A DNA stretch of 64,000 bases from Mesostigma viride (lineage: Eukaryota > Streptophyta > Mesostigmatophyceae > Mesostigmatales > Mesostigmataceae), in the NCBI GenBank assembly GCA_009746045.1, contig RPFO01000448.1, forward strand, positions 479,126-543,125, given 5' to 3'. Below the pieces are notes generated by a model, which did not search any database, was not told where the DNA came from, and saw only the letters and a program-made list of their open reading frames with translations. The translations under genes and the position numbers were made by a program. Below are positions 10,273 through 22,459 of the stretch, piece by piece. Each line of letters opens with the position of its first letter. Position 1 is the first letter of the stretch.

Positions 10273-11442
10273 CCCTGCTCTTTGAGTTGCATGACTTAGC
10301 TGCTCACCAGGGTGGTAAACGGGTACGGGACCTAGTAGCTCGCTCTTACTACTGGCCTTCCCTTTTAAAAGATATAGATGAGTATGTTAGGACCTGCCAA
10401 TCGTGCCAGGAGATGAAACCCAACAATATAGGACAGATAGCAGAACCTAGGACCCTACCTGATCCCATCATGCCGTGGGACTCCATTATGATGGATTTTG
10501 TAGGACCTTTTAGGAAGAATGATAGAGGTAACGCCCAGATCCTTGTTTTTGTAGATCGTTTTACTCGTATGTGTCATCTCGTGCCGTGTCCTCTAGAACT
10601 CACCGCACGCGATTGCGCACGCCTATACCTTAATAACGTTTATAGATATCATGGTTTGAGTAGGCAGTTTATTAGCGATAAAGATAAGCTATTTACCTCT
10701 GACTTTTGGCAGCAGTTTTTCGCTGCTATCGGTACCAAGGTTACGTTCGGTACTGCCTACCACTCCTCCTCCTCTCATTTAGTAGAACGTCTTAATAGGG
10801 CAGTAGAAGAAGCGCTTAGGCACTATGTTAACGGCTCTGGGAGTGATTGGGAGGATTATCTATGCCTGGTAGAGTTCTCCCTTAACAATTGCCCTCAGGC
10901 TGCGCATGGCTATACGCCTTTCTTCCTAGATACAGGTAGACAGCCTCTTACCCCTACCTCTCTCTTAGCTAGTCATTTAAGGGACAGGGACGATGTGTCC
11001 CGGGATACCGTAGAAGGTGTACAGGCCTTATAAGATAAAATGAAAAATGCACATGACCATGCACGCTATTTCAGGGTACCATAGGGCTCAGGCCAAGTAC
11101 CTTGCTAGGTTGCGTGCCTCCTTAGATAGAAGAGCACCTGAGATAGATATAGGAGATTTAGTCTTAGTAGAAGGCCCCCGTGTTGGCCGATTTGCTCACA
11201 AGTTCGAAGCTGAACTTAAAGTGAAACTTAGGCCCGCCTTCTTAGGACCCTTCCGTGTGTTGTCTAGAGTAGGAAATTTCTTGTATGAAATAGATATTCC
11301 TACCTCTTGGCAGACCCATTCACGCACCTTCCATAGGAGCCAGCTGAAGCTTTATCCCCAAAGCACGTTCGCTGGTAGAGAATTAGCCCCTGCTCCTTTA
11401 GAGCATAACCCTGATACTGGTGAGGTAGAAGACGAGGTATAG
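10273..11442 (+). pseudogene. Chromovirus integrase with GPY/F domain
   Basis: The frame at 10287-11033 has the HHCC zinc-binding motif (HDLAAH ... CQSCQ) and the DDE core: D in IMMDFVGPF, D in FISDKD and E in LVERLNR. A short shift near 11035 leads to 11047-11442, which has KYLARLRASLDRRAP and FLGPFRVLSRVGNFLYEI, the GPY/F module of Ty3 integrases. The enzyme would insert element cDNA into the genome. The chromodomain follows in another frame. Confidence 0.93.
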
Positions 11443-11533
11443 AGAGTATCGTAGCCCATAGGGATATTAAAAAGGGCCGCGGTACTCAACGCCAGTATAA
11501 GGTGAAGTGGATGTATGCTCGTAGCGAGGTAGA
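11443..11533 (+). pseudogene. Integrase chromodomain, N-terminal half
   Basis: Two bases out of frame with the upstream ORF, the sequence reads IVAHRDIKKG, then QYKVKWMYA, matching the first beta strands of a chromodomain (VExIL...YxVKWxGY). The fold is cut at 11534-11536 by the TAA insertion site of the 12.3-kb element; the second half lies at 23798-23873. Confidence 0.85.
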
Positions 11534-11639
11534 TAAGAGGGGATTCATAAGTGTTTGCTCAATTTCATAAATTTTACTCAATTTTTCCACATGTGATTAA
11601 ATCCTTATATTTGTCAATAAAGCAGGGGTCATCCAGCCT

Positions 11640-13390
11640 TCAGACCATGAAAATAGACCACCCACAAAAATTGGGCTCATTCTGAGCTCAAATGGTGACA
11701 TGTGACAGCATACATGTGCAGTTTTTCGTCATTTTCCCCCTTTTCTTACATGAAACAAATATGAATAGTGAACAAATGAACTCATATCAGGCTGGATTCT
11801 TGCAGGCAGCATTTATACCATGAAAATAGACCACCCACAAAAATTGGGCTCATTCTGAGCTCAAATGGTGACATGTGACAGCATATACATGTGCAGTTTT
11901 TCGTCATTTTCCCCCTTTTCTTACATGAAACAAATATGAACAGTGGACAAATGAACTCGTATCAGGCTGGATTCTTGCAGGCAGCATCTAGACCATGAAA
12001 ATAGACCACCCACAAAAATTGGGCTCATTCTGAGCTCAAATGGTGACATTTGACCGCATACATGTGCAGTTTTTCGTCATTTTCCCCCTTTTCTTACATG
12101 AAACAAATATGAATAGTGGACAAATGAACTCATATCAGGCTGGATTCTTGCAGGCAGCATCTAGATCATGAAAATAGACCACCCACAAAAATTGGGCTCA
12201 TTCTGAGCTCAAATGGTGACATGTGACAGCATACATGTGCAGTTTTTCGTCATTTTCCCCCTTTTCTTACATGAAACAAATATGAACAGTGAACAAATGA
12301 ACTCATATCAGGCTGGGTTCTTGCAGGCAGCATCTAGACCATGAAAATAGACCACCCACAAAAATTGGGCTCATTCTGAGCTCAAATGGTGACATGTGAC
12401 AGCATACATGTGCAGTTTTTCGTCATTTTCCCCCTTTTCTTACATGAAACAAATATGAATAGTGAACAAATGAACTCATATCAGGCTGGATTCTTGCAGG
12501 CAGCATCTAGACCATGAAAATAGACCACCCACAAAAATTGGGCTCATTCTGAGCTCAAATGGTGACATGTGACAGCATACATGTGCAGTTTTTCGTCATT
12601 TTCCCCCTTTTCTTACATGAAACAAATATGAACAGTGAACAAATGAACTCATATCAGGCTGGGTTCTTGCAGGCAGCATCTAGACCATGAAAATAGACCA
12701 CCCACAAAAATTGGGCTCATTCTGAGCTCAAATGGTGACATTTGACCGCATACATGTGCAGTTTTTCGTCATTTTCCCCCTTTTCTTACATGAAACAAAT
12801 ATGAATAGTGAACAAATGAACTCATATCAGGCTGGATTCTTGCAGGCAGCATCTAGACCATAAAAATAGACCACCCACAAAAATTGGGCTCATTCTGAGC
12901 TCAAATGGTGACATGTGACAGCATACATGTGCAGTTTTTCGTCATTTTCCCCCTTTTCTTACATGAAACAAATATGAACAGTGAACAAATGAACTCATAT
13001 CAGGCTGGGTTCTTGCAGGCAGCATCTAGACCATGAAAATAGACCACCCACAAAAATTGGGCTCATTCTGAGCTCAAATGGTGACATGTGACAGCATACA
13101 TGTGCAGTTTTTCGTCATTTTCCCCCTTTTCTTACATGAAACAAATATGAACAGTGAACAAATGAACTCATTTCAGGCTGGATTCTTGCAGGCAGCATCT
13201 AGACCATAAAAATAGACCACCCACAAAAATTGGGCTCATTCTGAGCTCAAATGGTGACACGTGACAGCATACATGTGCAGTTTTTCGTCATTTTCTCGGT
13301 TATCTTACATGAAACAAATATGAATATTGAACAAATGAACTCAGATCAGGCTGGAAACTTGTAAGCAGCATGTAGACCATCAAAATAGAC
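11640..13390 (+). repeat. Left subterminal satellite array (~174 bp x 10)
   Basis: About ten tandem copies of a 173-175 bp unit can be followed by the recurring phrase AATAGACCACCCACAAAAAT, starting at 11652, 11825, 12000 and so on. Copies differ by a few bases (ATATGAATAGTG versus ATATGAACAGTG). The same unit appears in reverse complement at 19386-20212 and 22881-23710. Confidence 0.95.
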
Positions 13391-13598
13391 TGTTTACAGC
13401 TCAAAAGGTGACAAATGAAAGGAAAACAATGCAGTTTGATGCCATTGCCACTGTTCTCTTGAATAAAACATTTTTGTGCGACCAAATGAAATTCATGGGC
13501 ATTCATTGACAATCCTCGAGGTTCGTGCAGTCTGAATTTCGTACAACGGTAGTATGAAGTTCAGACTGGACGGGCAGTCTCGGGTCTTCGATGAATGA
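13391..13598. repeat. Degenerate satellite edge and first 109-bp repeat
   Basis: A decayed end of the ~174-bp array (13391-13520) passes into the first partial copy of the 109-bp repeat (TTCAGACTGGACGGGCAGTC at 13561). That copy is interrupted by the LINE at 13613. Confidence 0.7.
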
Positions 13599-13612
13599 AT
13601 TCCAGTGAATGT

Positions 13613-15646
13613 CCACCGCATGAGCCTACGAGGGCGAACCCTGATCGTCAACCAACTGTTGTTCTCTAAGGTCTTGTATTATTGCCAAGCACACCCACCC
13701 AATGATGCCACCACACAGCTCATCCAACGCCTTGGCAGCAATTTTGTCTGGAAACAGAAAGGCTTAATCTCCCACACGGTCCACGGATGGATCAGCAGAG
13801 AGATGTCCTTCATGTCATGGGTGCACGGGGGCCAGCTCGGGCTCCACAACATACAATGGCGTCTGTGGTCGCTGTATGCTAAACAAGTGATATCCGCTTT
13901 TATGGGAGTTAACACACACCCTGGCTGCATGCTTGCACGTGAAACGCTAGCCTCTCTTTCCACCCATGCTAGTGGCACCTCGTGGCAACTGGGGGCGGGC
14001 ATACTGGGCAGCACCCTTATTTCGTACAAAGGACTCCCATGGTACTGGCAGCGCATATGGACAGGTTACAATAAGCTCAAGCCGGGTCGCCTAGTCTTTC
14101 CTACTACTAGGGAGGAGGTGGCACGGCAGCCACTCTTTTTTAATGACTTAATCACAGACGCTACTAACAAGCCCCTCGGCACTCTCCACGGACACAACCC
14201 GTATGATGGCCTTCTGCGCGCGTCACCGCCGATTGTCAGGGTGCTGGACCTCTACCTGGGGCACGGCGCTGCGTATCGACGGCTCAGCTACGACGAGGTC
14301 AGCACTTGGGTCTCCCACATGCCCTCCCTGCAAGCGTGGCAAACTCTTATAAGTGCGATACCAGCTGCGTGGCATGCATTGATGACTGCCCCACGCAAGC
14401 CAATTATAACCGGCGACTGGGTCAGCTTCTACGCCGACGGAGTCACGCCTGCGTGCAAGGGTTTAGTCGTGACGGTTCTGCCACATGAGGGGCTCCAACT
14501 ACAGCTGCTGGACGCTATTTCTGGCCACAATGGGTGTCTGTATCAACTATCCACCTTATATGCGTACACGCCAGCTTCCCAGTGTCACCGCATACGCGTA
14601 GTCCCATGGTCTGTGCCAAGATCTTGCATGATCCAGCCGGACCCATTATCCCCGGTTGAGAGCACTACATGGCTACACGTGGGCAACACACGGCTCGATC
14701 TACTACATCTGGACCCGGTTGAATTTGGATGGGTCTTAACCAAGGGGGACATCAGAACCAGCAAATGTATCTTTGAGTACACCGCAGATTGGGGTTATGA
14801 TATCTTGTTGCATACGTACCATCAGCCCCATCCGGGCCGAGCCCGCTGGGGAATACATTGGCCGGGCTACACTTGGGTTAAGATGATTACCCTGGCGGTA
14901 GACCACCCTCTCGTGGACCGCAGGGCCACTGATGTACAACACCTTTTGATGCATAGGGCGATAGGGGTCTGTGCTACGCTCCACGAGCGTTTTGGTCATG
15001 ATGCATCATGCCTGTGCACGCACCCTAGTGAAACCATTGAGCACAGGTTTCTTTATTGTAATCTCCCTGGGGTTTGGACGTGGCTCATTAACATCTGGGC
15101 CGCATGGACGGCATCGCCACCCACTCTCCCAATCAGCGTGCGTACCATCATTTTCGGTATTGCTGGCACACCAGGGACCGAGCTTTCAGTTTCCCAAGCA
15201 GAATGGATATGGCTACGCACTACTATGCTATACGCGATATGGACCATACGCAACGAGACCGTCTTTAAGGTCCGCGAGGAGTATACCCGCGGCGGCGTAG
15301 TCCGGCGCTTTATATACCTATGGAATGCGGCTATGCGCCGCTACTGGCTGTTAGCTCAGGAACAACACAGGGTGTGGGACCCAGGGCCCAATAACGACAA
15401 GCCCAGCCCGCTCCAGCTTTTTCATGATCTACTGGGCCGTAATCAGGTATTCACCAGTATGCCTCATGGCGACATTACTCAGGTCCAATGGCTTCCCTGG
15501 TCTAATAACGCGCCCTATTAGCCTTTCACCTGTCACCGCCACACGTGTGTGGGTGTGCCCACCTTCATTAGGATTCGCTGATACTCATTTCCCCTCTCAC
15601 CTCTTTGGTCCATAATTGGCTAATAAAATATACCCATTTCCCCGAC
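13613..15646 (+). mobile_element. 5'-truncated L1-type LINE
   Basis: A 14-bp target duplication AATTCCAGTGAATG flanks the insertion (13599-13612 and 15647-15660). The intact frame runs to 15521; its apparent first codons lie in the target duplication. The protein starts in the RT thumb (MSLRGRTLIVNQLLFSKVLY) and ends with a zf-RVT-like CCHC (CLCTHPSETIEHRFLYC) typical of plant-type L1 ORF2 C-termini. Endonuclease and catalytic RT are missing, so it cannot move itself. No long poly(A) is present; the 3' end reads AATAAAATATACCC. The open frame suggests a young insertion. Confidence 0.92.
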
Positions 15647-16402
15647 AATTCCAGTGAATGCAAGATGAATTGCCGAGACCGACCTGTTAGCAAGGAAATT
15701 CGTCCTTTTCGTATGTTCAGACTGGACGGGCAGTCTCGGGGCTTCGATGAGTGAATTCCAGTGAATGCAAGATGAATTGCCGAGACCGACCTGTTAGCAA
15801 GGAAATTCAAGTCCTTTTCGTATGTTCAGACTGGACGGGCAGTCTCGGGGCTTCGATGAGTGAATTCCAGTGAATGCAAGATGAATTGCCGAGACCGACC
15901 TGTTAGCAAGGAAATTCAAGTCCTTTTCGTATGTTCAGACTGGACGGGCAGTCTCGGGGCTTCGATGAGTGAATTCCAGTGAATGCAAGATGAATTGCCG
16001 AGACCGACCTGTTAGCAAGGAAATTCAAGTCCTTTTCGTATGTTCAGACTGGACGGGCAGTCTCGGGGCTTCGATGAGTGAATTCCAGTGAATGCAAGAT
16101 GAATTGCCGAGACCGACCTGTTAGCAAGGAAATTCAAGTCCTTTTCGTATGTTCAGACTGGACGGGCAGTCTCGGGGCTTCGATGAGTGAATTCCAGTGA
16201 ATGCAAGATGAATTGCCGAGACCGACCTGTTAGCAAGGAAATTCAAGTCCTTTTCGTATGTTCAGACTGGACGGGCAGTCTCGGGGCTTCGATGAGTGAA
16301 TTCCAGTGAATGCAAGATGAATTGCCGAGACCGACCTGTTAGCAATTAGGAAATTCAAGTCCTTTTCGTATGTTCAGACTGGACGGGCAGTCTCAGGGCT
16401 TC
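15647..16402 (+). repeat. 109-bp satellite array, left part
   Basis: Seven near-identical copies of a 109-bp unit (start phrase TTCAGACTGGACGGGCAGTC) are head-to-tail. The unit contains a small hairpin (AGACTGGACGGGCAGTCT). Copies are almost invariant, implying recent amplification. The array continues at 18139 after the hAT insertion. Confidence 0.95.
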
Positions 16403-16812
16403 GATGAGTGCCGGGTTGGTCAGTACGCCGTACGGAGCCGCAAAAATACGGGAAAACGTACACTGAAGGCCTCCGCCGTATATACGCGTACTTTACTTCA
16501 GAATACGCGGTTTGGACTTAGAGTTTTTCGGGGGTACCAGCGGGCAGCGGGCACTGGCGCGGTGCCCAGGTTCTGGGCGCGGCGCGTTCACTGCACATTT
16601 GAGATTTTTACTACTAGAAGTAGATGCGTACAGTTCTTTCCATAAAGCGCAAGCCTTGCAAAATCTTTGGCCGGTAGGAGACAGCTAGGACTAGGTACAT
16701 AACGCATAATGCCAGCAAATGCCAGCTGTGCTACTGACGGTGTAATGCAATATAGCGACGACGAGGCCAGTGCGACTGTGCGATAGTGTGCAGCCATTTT
16801 CGATTTGCAGCC

Positions 16813-17217
16813 ATGCCGAAGAAAGGGCCTGAATGGGATTTCGTGGTCGAGAAGAAAGAAGCAGTCACAGATGCAGTTAGTAACACAACGCAGTATGTGT
16901 CGAGGATGTTCTGCTCATTTTGCAACAAGAACTTCTCCTACAAGGCGGGGCCAATCAGCGTATTCCGAGTCCGTGCACACTTTGCCGGAATCGCAGGGGA
17001 AGGGATGTTACCCTGCGACAAAATTCCACCGAATATCCGGAGCAGGTTTCTCAGGATTGCTAACAGTTGGAGGAGGAGGTGGGGGAGGAGGAGGCGGAGG
17101 AGGAGGACCTGCGCCTGCGGCGCAAGGTTCGCGCTGCCTGCACAGCCCGGGCAAAGAAGCCGCGGTTCTTGCCGCTGCAGCCGCCAGACAAGAACTAAAG
17201 GGTCATGCTTAGCATGA
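16813..17217 (+). pseudogene. BED zinc-finger N-terminus of hAT transposase
   Basis: From the ATG at 16813 the frame reads MPKKGPEWDFVV, then MFCSFCNKNF (CxxC) and RVRAHFAGIAGEG, closely like the BED DNA-binding finger at the start of hAT transposases. It then enters a (GGA)n tract at 17066-17107, where the reading frame probably shifts into poly-Gly. The RNase H-like DDE core and dimerisation region are absent. It would bind transposon ends if expressed. Confidence 0.7.
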
Positions 17218-17468
17218 TCTATGAAGGAGTCTTTTGTCTTAATACTTATACCATCTTGAGCCGGTGTAGTATGTGATGGCAGCTAGTGGGTGATGGCCGA
17301 TGGTTGCATGGACCCATGTGATGGATGGGACATTAAGTTATAACTCACAAGTTACTAGCGATAGTATAGTGAGAACAAGGGCTGCATGCGCTGCCGTTAA
17401 GAAAGCATGGCCGTGCTGGCTTAAATAATTGCATGGACCAACGCGGAGTAATCTCCATGGCAGCGAGG

Positions 17469-17800
17469 GTGCTGTTGTGCATTTTGCCAATGCATGATGA
17501 ATGTGTGTGCACATGTGTGTATGTGTATGGAGCTTGTTGTGGGATCCTTGAGAGCAAGGTCCTTGTGTCGTATATCCTCTGCTGTTGTGCATTTTGTCAA
17601 TGATGAATGTGTGTGCACATGTGTGTATGTGTATGGAGCTTGTTGTGGGATCCTTGAGAGCAAGGTCCTTGTGTCTTATATCCTCTGCTGTTGTGCATTT
17701 TGTCAATGATGAATGTGTGTGCACATGTGTGTATGTGTATGGAGCTTGTTGTGGGATCCTTGAGAGCATGGTCCTTAGTTGTGTCTTATGTCCTCTCATG
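17469..17800 (+). repeat. ~110-bp tandem repeat x 3 inside hAT element
   Basis: Three copies share TGCTGTTGTGCATTTTG followed by ATGAATGTGTGTGCACATG and GGAGCTTGTTGTGGGATCC. The open frames on both strands here only reflect the repetition. Confidence 0.85.
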
Positions 17801-18138
17801 CATTATATAGTGGATGGCTTTCCTTACAATTAACTAATTATAAATTGATTCCTTACAGTTCCCGTTGCAGTCTGCTCCCCCCAGCATTTAACAAATCATA
17901 ATCAGATAGGATTGCAGGGCATAAATTAATGGAAGATGTTGATAAATAAGCATATACACCAAATTTCAGTTGCAATAACTGCATGACCATCATCAAGGAG
18001 CGTGCTAATTGGGTGACTGACAATTGGACCACAAAAACTGTCGCGTATTTTACCGCCGCGGGAATTTACACCCCCCACGTATAATACGCGTATTTTAGGT
18101 CCGCGTATTATACCCCGTACCCGTATTTGCCAACCCAG

Positions 18139-18436
18139 GATGAGTGAATTCCAGTGAATGCAAGATGAATTGCCGAGACCGACCTGTTAGCAAGGAAATT
18201 CAAGTCCTTTTCGTATGTTCAGACTGGACGGGCAGTCTCGGGGCTTCGATGAGTGAATTCCAGTGAATGCAAGATGAATTGCCGAGACCGACCTGTTAGC
18301 AAGGAAATTCAAGTCCTTTTCGTATGTTCAGACTGGACGGGCAGTCTCGGGGCTTCGATGAATGAATTCCAGTGAATGCAAGATGAATTGCCGAGACCGA
18401 CCTGTTAGCAAGGAAATTCAAGTCCTTTTCGTATGT
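18139..18436 (+). repeat. 109-bp satellite array, right part
   Basis: Nearly three more copies of the 109-bp unit continue the array after the hAT element, ending at TTTTCGTATG where the Tudor-like ORF region begins. Confidence 0.93.
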
Positions 18437-18490
18437 GCGCGAAACATGAGGGGTGGGAAAACGGAATAAGCACAGAAAACGGAATCAGCG

Positions 18491-18793
18491 ATGGCGGAGA
18501 AGACGGCGATGGCACTTTTCAAATCGCATGTCATGGACGTGCACGAGCCGGAATGGTTGGTGGGGACCCCGGTATGCAAGATATTTTCAGGCCCAAACTC
18601 AGGGGAGAAGCGGTATCATGCCCATGTGACGGCGTTTAATAAGGAGCACAACATGGTCCATGTGCTCTACACAGACGGGGACGATGAAATAGTAGGGTTA
18701 GATGAGGTGCGAGCTGCGCTTTGCGCATGCCCAGGTGTAGAGTTACCCAATCTGCCACCCGACTCGACTGCGCGAGGTTTTAGGCGGAGATAG
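18491..18793 (+). pseudogene. Tudor-like (PTM/DIR17-type) domain ORF
   Basis: The 100-residue frame has EWLVGTPVCKIF ... KRYHAHVTAFNKE ... VHVLYTDGDDEIVGLDEVRAAL. That is the pattern of the plant PTM/DIR17-like Tudor domain (VGxxVxKxF ... YxDGDxExL). Two TAG codons follow (18791-18796), and the same frame then stays open to an acidic end DDSDSD at about 18910. This may be a protein broken by nonsense codons. It is the only ORF of the 12.3-kb element that does not belong to an obvious later insertion. Confidence 0.5.
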
Positions 18794-18913
18794 TAGAGTG
18801 CGTTCGGATCGAAGCAGGTCGCACACCGGGGCACGGCTAGCAAGCAAGCGAAGGCGACCCCGCGCCACAAGCGCCGCCCTCCCCACATAATTGATGACTC
18901 AGACTCAGACTAG

Positions 18914-19180
18914 CCTTATTGATGTGAGTTTAAATTTTTCAGTTTTAGATCCCAGCGTGCAACATACAGGGATGAAAAGCACTTTAACATGTATTATTGT
19001 GCTCTGCGACTCCCCAATAGGAGCGCGTGTTTTATCAATGAATTATTTAATTAATAATTTTTTCAGTTGGAAATGACGTCAAAACTGGGCTGAGTTTAAA
19101 TGTTACTTATATATATATATACTGTCCTGAGCCAGTAGACATCGCGCCTTACGCGGATCCGCGCTTTTTACGTTTCAGTT
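18914..19180. other. AT-rich spacer in TIR element
   Basis: A (TA)n run near 19108-19120 is the only notable feature; no gene is visible. Confidence 0.4.
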
Positions 19181-19385
19181 CAGACAACTGGTCTCAGACA
19201 TGCACGGGGCTCGGCGTGCCATGCTTCCACGTTTGTTGTCTCTTTTCAGACAACTGGTCTCAGACATGCACGGGGCTCGGCGTGCCATGCTGCCACGTTT
19301 GTTGTCTCTTTTCAGACAACTGGTCTCAGACATGCACGGGGCTCAGCGTGCCAATGCTTCAGTCCACGTTTGTTGTCTCTTTTCA
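19181..19385 (+). repeat. 66-bp tandem repeat x 3
   Basis: CAGACAACTGGTCTCAGACA recurs at 19181, 19247 and 19313, giving a 66-bp period. The third copy carries a small insertion. Confidence 0.93.
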
Positions 19386-20214
19386 TATACTGTCACATGT
19401 CACCATTTGAGCTCAGATCGAATGAGCCCAATTTTTGTAGGTGGTCTAGTATTATGGTTTAAATGTTGCTTGCAAGAATCCAGCTTGATATGAGTTCATT
19501 TGGTCATGATTCCTATTTGTTTCATGTAAGAAACCGGTGCAAATGGCGTAAAACTGCATATTCATACTGTCACATGTCACCATTTGAGCTCATAATGAGC
19601 CCAATTTTTGTAGGTGGTGTAGTATTATGGTTTAAATGTAGCTTGCAAGAATCCAGCTGGATATGAGTTCATTGGTTCATGATTCCTATTTGTTTCATGT
19701 AAGAAACCGGTGCAAATGACAAAAGGTTGCATATTTATACTGTCACATGTCACCATTTGAGCTCATAATGAGCCCAATTTTTGTAGGTGGTCTAGTATTA
19801 TGGTTTAAATGTAGCTTGCAAGAATCCAGCTCGATATGAGCTCATTTGGTCATGATTCCTATTTATTTCGTGTAAGAAAACGATGAAAATGGCGTAAAAC
19901 TGCATATTTATACTGTCACATGTCACCATTTGAGCTCATAATGAGCCCAATTTTTGTAGGTGGTGTAGTATTATGGTTTAAATGTTGCTTGCAAGAATCC
20001 TGGCAGCTCGATATGAGTTCATTTGGTCATGATTCCTATTTGTTTCATGTAAGAAACCGGTGCAAATGACGAAAAGCTGCATATTTACACTGTCACATGT
20101 CACCATTTGAGCTCAGAATGAGCCCAATTTTTGTGGGTGGTCTATTTTCATGGTCTAGATGCTGCTTGCAAGAATCCAGCCTGAAATGAGTTCATTTGTT
20201 CACTATTCATATTT
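19386..20214 (-). repeat. Right subterminal satellite array, first part
   Basis: About five copies of the ~174-bp satellite lie in inverse orientation to the left array (recognised by TGTCACATGTCACCATTTGAG). They are more diverged than the left array, and the array is interrupted at 20213-20214. Confidence 0.92.
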
Positions 20215-20340
20215 CATGTCCCACGTAGCTCCCACAAAAACCAGCATCTTCATTAAAACAATAAGTGGAAGCATACATGTGACACTAATTGACATGCCCG
20301 GAGGCACGCCGTTCAAGGCCCTTCATGAAGTACGTTGCCC
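20215..20340 (+). repeat. Split direct repeat A1
   Basis: Starts CATGTCCCACGTAGCTCCC and ends GTACGTTGCCC; identical in length to 21500-21625. Confidence 0.9.
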
Positions 20341-20404
20341 TAGAGGCAACCAAGACACGGGTGGGCCTACTTGGGAACTTGGGTTTCCCCGCGAAACTCC
20401 AACC

Positions 20405-20905
20405 GCACGTTCAGATTTCCAAATCTCAAGTAAAGTTCGGCGCAACTTTCTGAACGGGGGCAGTTGACGAGCAGCATTCCTCCGGACGAATGAATTGCGT
20501 TCCATACTTGCGCAAAATTTTGAAAGGTAGCTTGCGTGCAGCCCTACTAAAATTTGCGCGGACGTTCAGATTTCCAAATCTCGGGTAAATTTCGGCGGAA
20601 CTTTCTGAACGGGGGTAGTTGGCGGGCAGCGTTCCTCCAGACGAATGAAATGCGTTCCATACTAGCGCAAAATTTTGAAAGGTAGCTTGCGTGCAGCCCT
20701 ACTAAAATTTGCGCGAAGTGTGGGACTGAAAATTCGTAACGGAAACTTTTTGGTAGTTGCCGTCAAGTCTTTTGTGCAAACGTGTGGGAGTGAAAATTCG
20801 TAACGGAAACTTTTTGGTAGTTGCCGTCACTTCATTTTGCGCGAGTGTTGGGCTGAAAATTCGTAACGGAAACTTTTTGGTAGTTGGCGTCACTTCCTTT
20901 GGTTC
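20405..20905 (+). repeat. Internal tandem repeats of split-repeat element
   Basis: Two ~150-bp copies (with TTTCTGAACGGGGG and GCGTTCCATACT) are followed by three ~60-bp copies of AAAATTCGTAACGGAAACTT. No coding signal is seen. Confidence 0.85.
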
Positions 20906-21078
20906 GACTGAAAATTCGCTGAAATTCGCTGAATTCGTACCGTAGCCTAATTTTTAGTACCTCGAAGTGACAGGGCACCTAAAAATTTGCCCACAAGTAC
21001 ACTTGGCAGCGCGCTCACTGGGAAAAATTGTACAGCCGCTCCGGCGGGCCACTTGAACGAATTGTAATGGTGGGTGGG

Positions 21079-21497
21079 GAGCAAAGAAAGAGGCCGACAA
21101 AACCAGCCAGAGCGGCTTTTAGTCGCAAAACCTCCCTTATCCCTAGCTAACTGACGTCATTAAACCCTTATGTTTAGTGGATGCTAGTAAGACGCTAACC
21201 GTACAGACCGGGGGTAGAATATCCCGAATCTGCACGGCTAGTATTAAATAATGCGTAGGTTGTTCTTTTCAGGGGCACTGCACCTCACGCCCCGTTCCGC
21301 CCGGGTATAATCAACCCAAGCGCGGAACGCACATTTTATTTAATTCATTTTTCAACCATGCACTATATTGCATCTACTAATCACAAAAGCTCTAGCCAAA
21401 CAGCTACGAGTAAACACTACGACCTATAAGCCGCTCATCCAGCGGCCTCTTGTTCCCGCATTCACGTATAGAAGAAACTCCGTTCAAAGAACCCCGA
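21079..21497 (+). repeat. Split direct repeat B1
   Basis: This 419-bp repeat starts GAGCAAAGAAAGAGGCC and ends AAGAACCCCGA. It matches 22460-22878 and abuts A2 through TT. Confidence 0.9.
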
Positions 21498-21499
21498 TT

Positions 21500-21625
21500 C
21501 ATGTCCCACGTAGCTCCCACAAAAACCAGCATCTTCATTAAAACAATAAGTGGAAGCATACATGTGACACTAATTGACATGCCCGGAGGCACGCCGTTCA
21601 AGGCCCTTCATGAAGTACGTTGCCC
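21500..21625 (+). repeat. Split direct repeat A2
   Basis: Second copy of the 126-bp A repeat, directly after B1 plus TT. Confidence 0.9.
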
Positions 21626-22459
21626 AATCACCCCCGCCCTGGCTTTCCCTTGAAGCCGCACTCCACCTTGCTCGTTGTCACAAGTGACCGCCCTGCCGCA
21701 AAACGGGAGCCCCCCACATCGGGAGGCGTGTGCCCGGCGGCTGTGGATGCATGGCCAGGCCCAAAAAGGCCCAGCGCATTTGCACTGCGATTGCGCACGG
21801 CCAGCCTATCATGACCCCTCTCGGGGCCCCGAGTCGGTACCGCTATGGCCGTCTCCCCATAGACCCGGGGTGCTTCGAGAAAAAACGTGGACCTAGCCCA
21901 GGCCCCGCCAGCCCGGATGCCCGAGGCCACAGCCCCAGGCACCTGGCTGAACGAGAGTCCGTTCAGCCAAGACCGCATTCCCCCCGAGGTTTCTATGCGT
22001 GGGGAAAAAATTTCTAGCTTAGGCGCTTTTCCCATCGCCGTCCCCAGCCCCAACCACCCCCCCTCGGCGGAAGGCAATTGCAAAGTTTGCTGGCCAGCAG
22101 CAATTTCCGAAGAAAAAGCCGCAGGCCGCGGACCGAGACACGGGTCGCCAGTGCCAGCCATCCAGCTCCAACCCGGGGTGCAAGCATCCCCAGGTACGGA
22201 GCACCAGCTCGCGCACTGGGCCGACCAAGCGACAGTTGAGCACCTGTCACGGCATCCGGCCCACCAAAGACCCCAAGCTGGGGAAAAGGTGCGGACCGGA
22301 GGTAATCATTTTCTTTTCTTTTAGTTAACCGAGCGAGGAACTACGCCTGGCCGGTTAACAACTGGAAGTCTCACCACTGGCCAAGTGGCCAGTGCAACCA
22401 GTGCTTTTGGGATTTGGCTCCGCAGCACCCATAGCTGCGGCTGCCGCCGCAACGACAAC
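21626..22459. other. GC-rich spacer between A2 and B2
   Basis: Open frames exist on both strands (for example 21628-22161 minus) but none resembles a known protein, and the overlapping frames look like GC-driven shadows. In canonical split-direct-repeat elements A2 and B2 are close together, so this 834-bp spacer is unusual and may itself be an insertion. Confidence 0.4.

Larger units (their letters stand above)
16411..18138 (+). mobile_element. hAT-type DNA transposon derivative
   Basis: The 8-bp duplication GATGAGTG (16403-16410 and 18139-18146) flanks a 1728-bp insertion in the 109-bp satellite. Its ends are inverted: CCGGGTTGG at the left and CCAACCCAG at the right. An 8-bp duplication with CAGGGTTGG-like ends is the hAT signature. 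It carries a BED-finger ORF and a possible transposase scrap near 17967-18040 but no catalytic core, so it is non-autonomous. Confidence 0.88.

Noticed and set aside
21628..22161. 177-codon minus ORF between A2 and B2
   Set aside because: Overlaps several open frames on both strands in GC-rich DNA, has no family resemblance and shows no sign of selection that I can judge.
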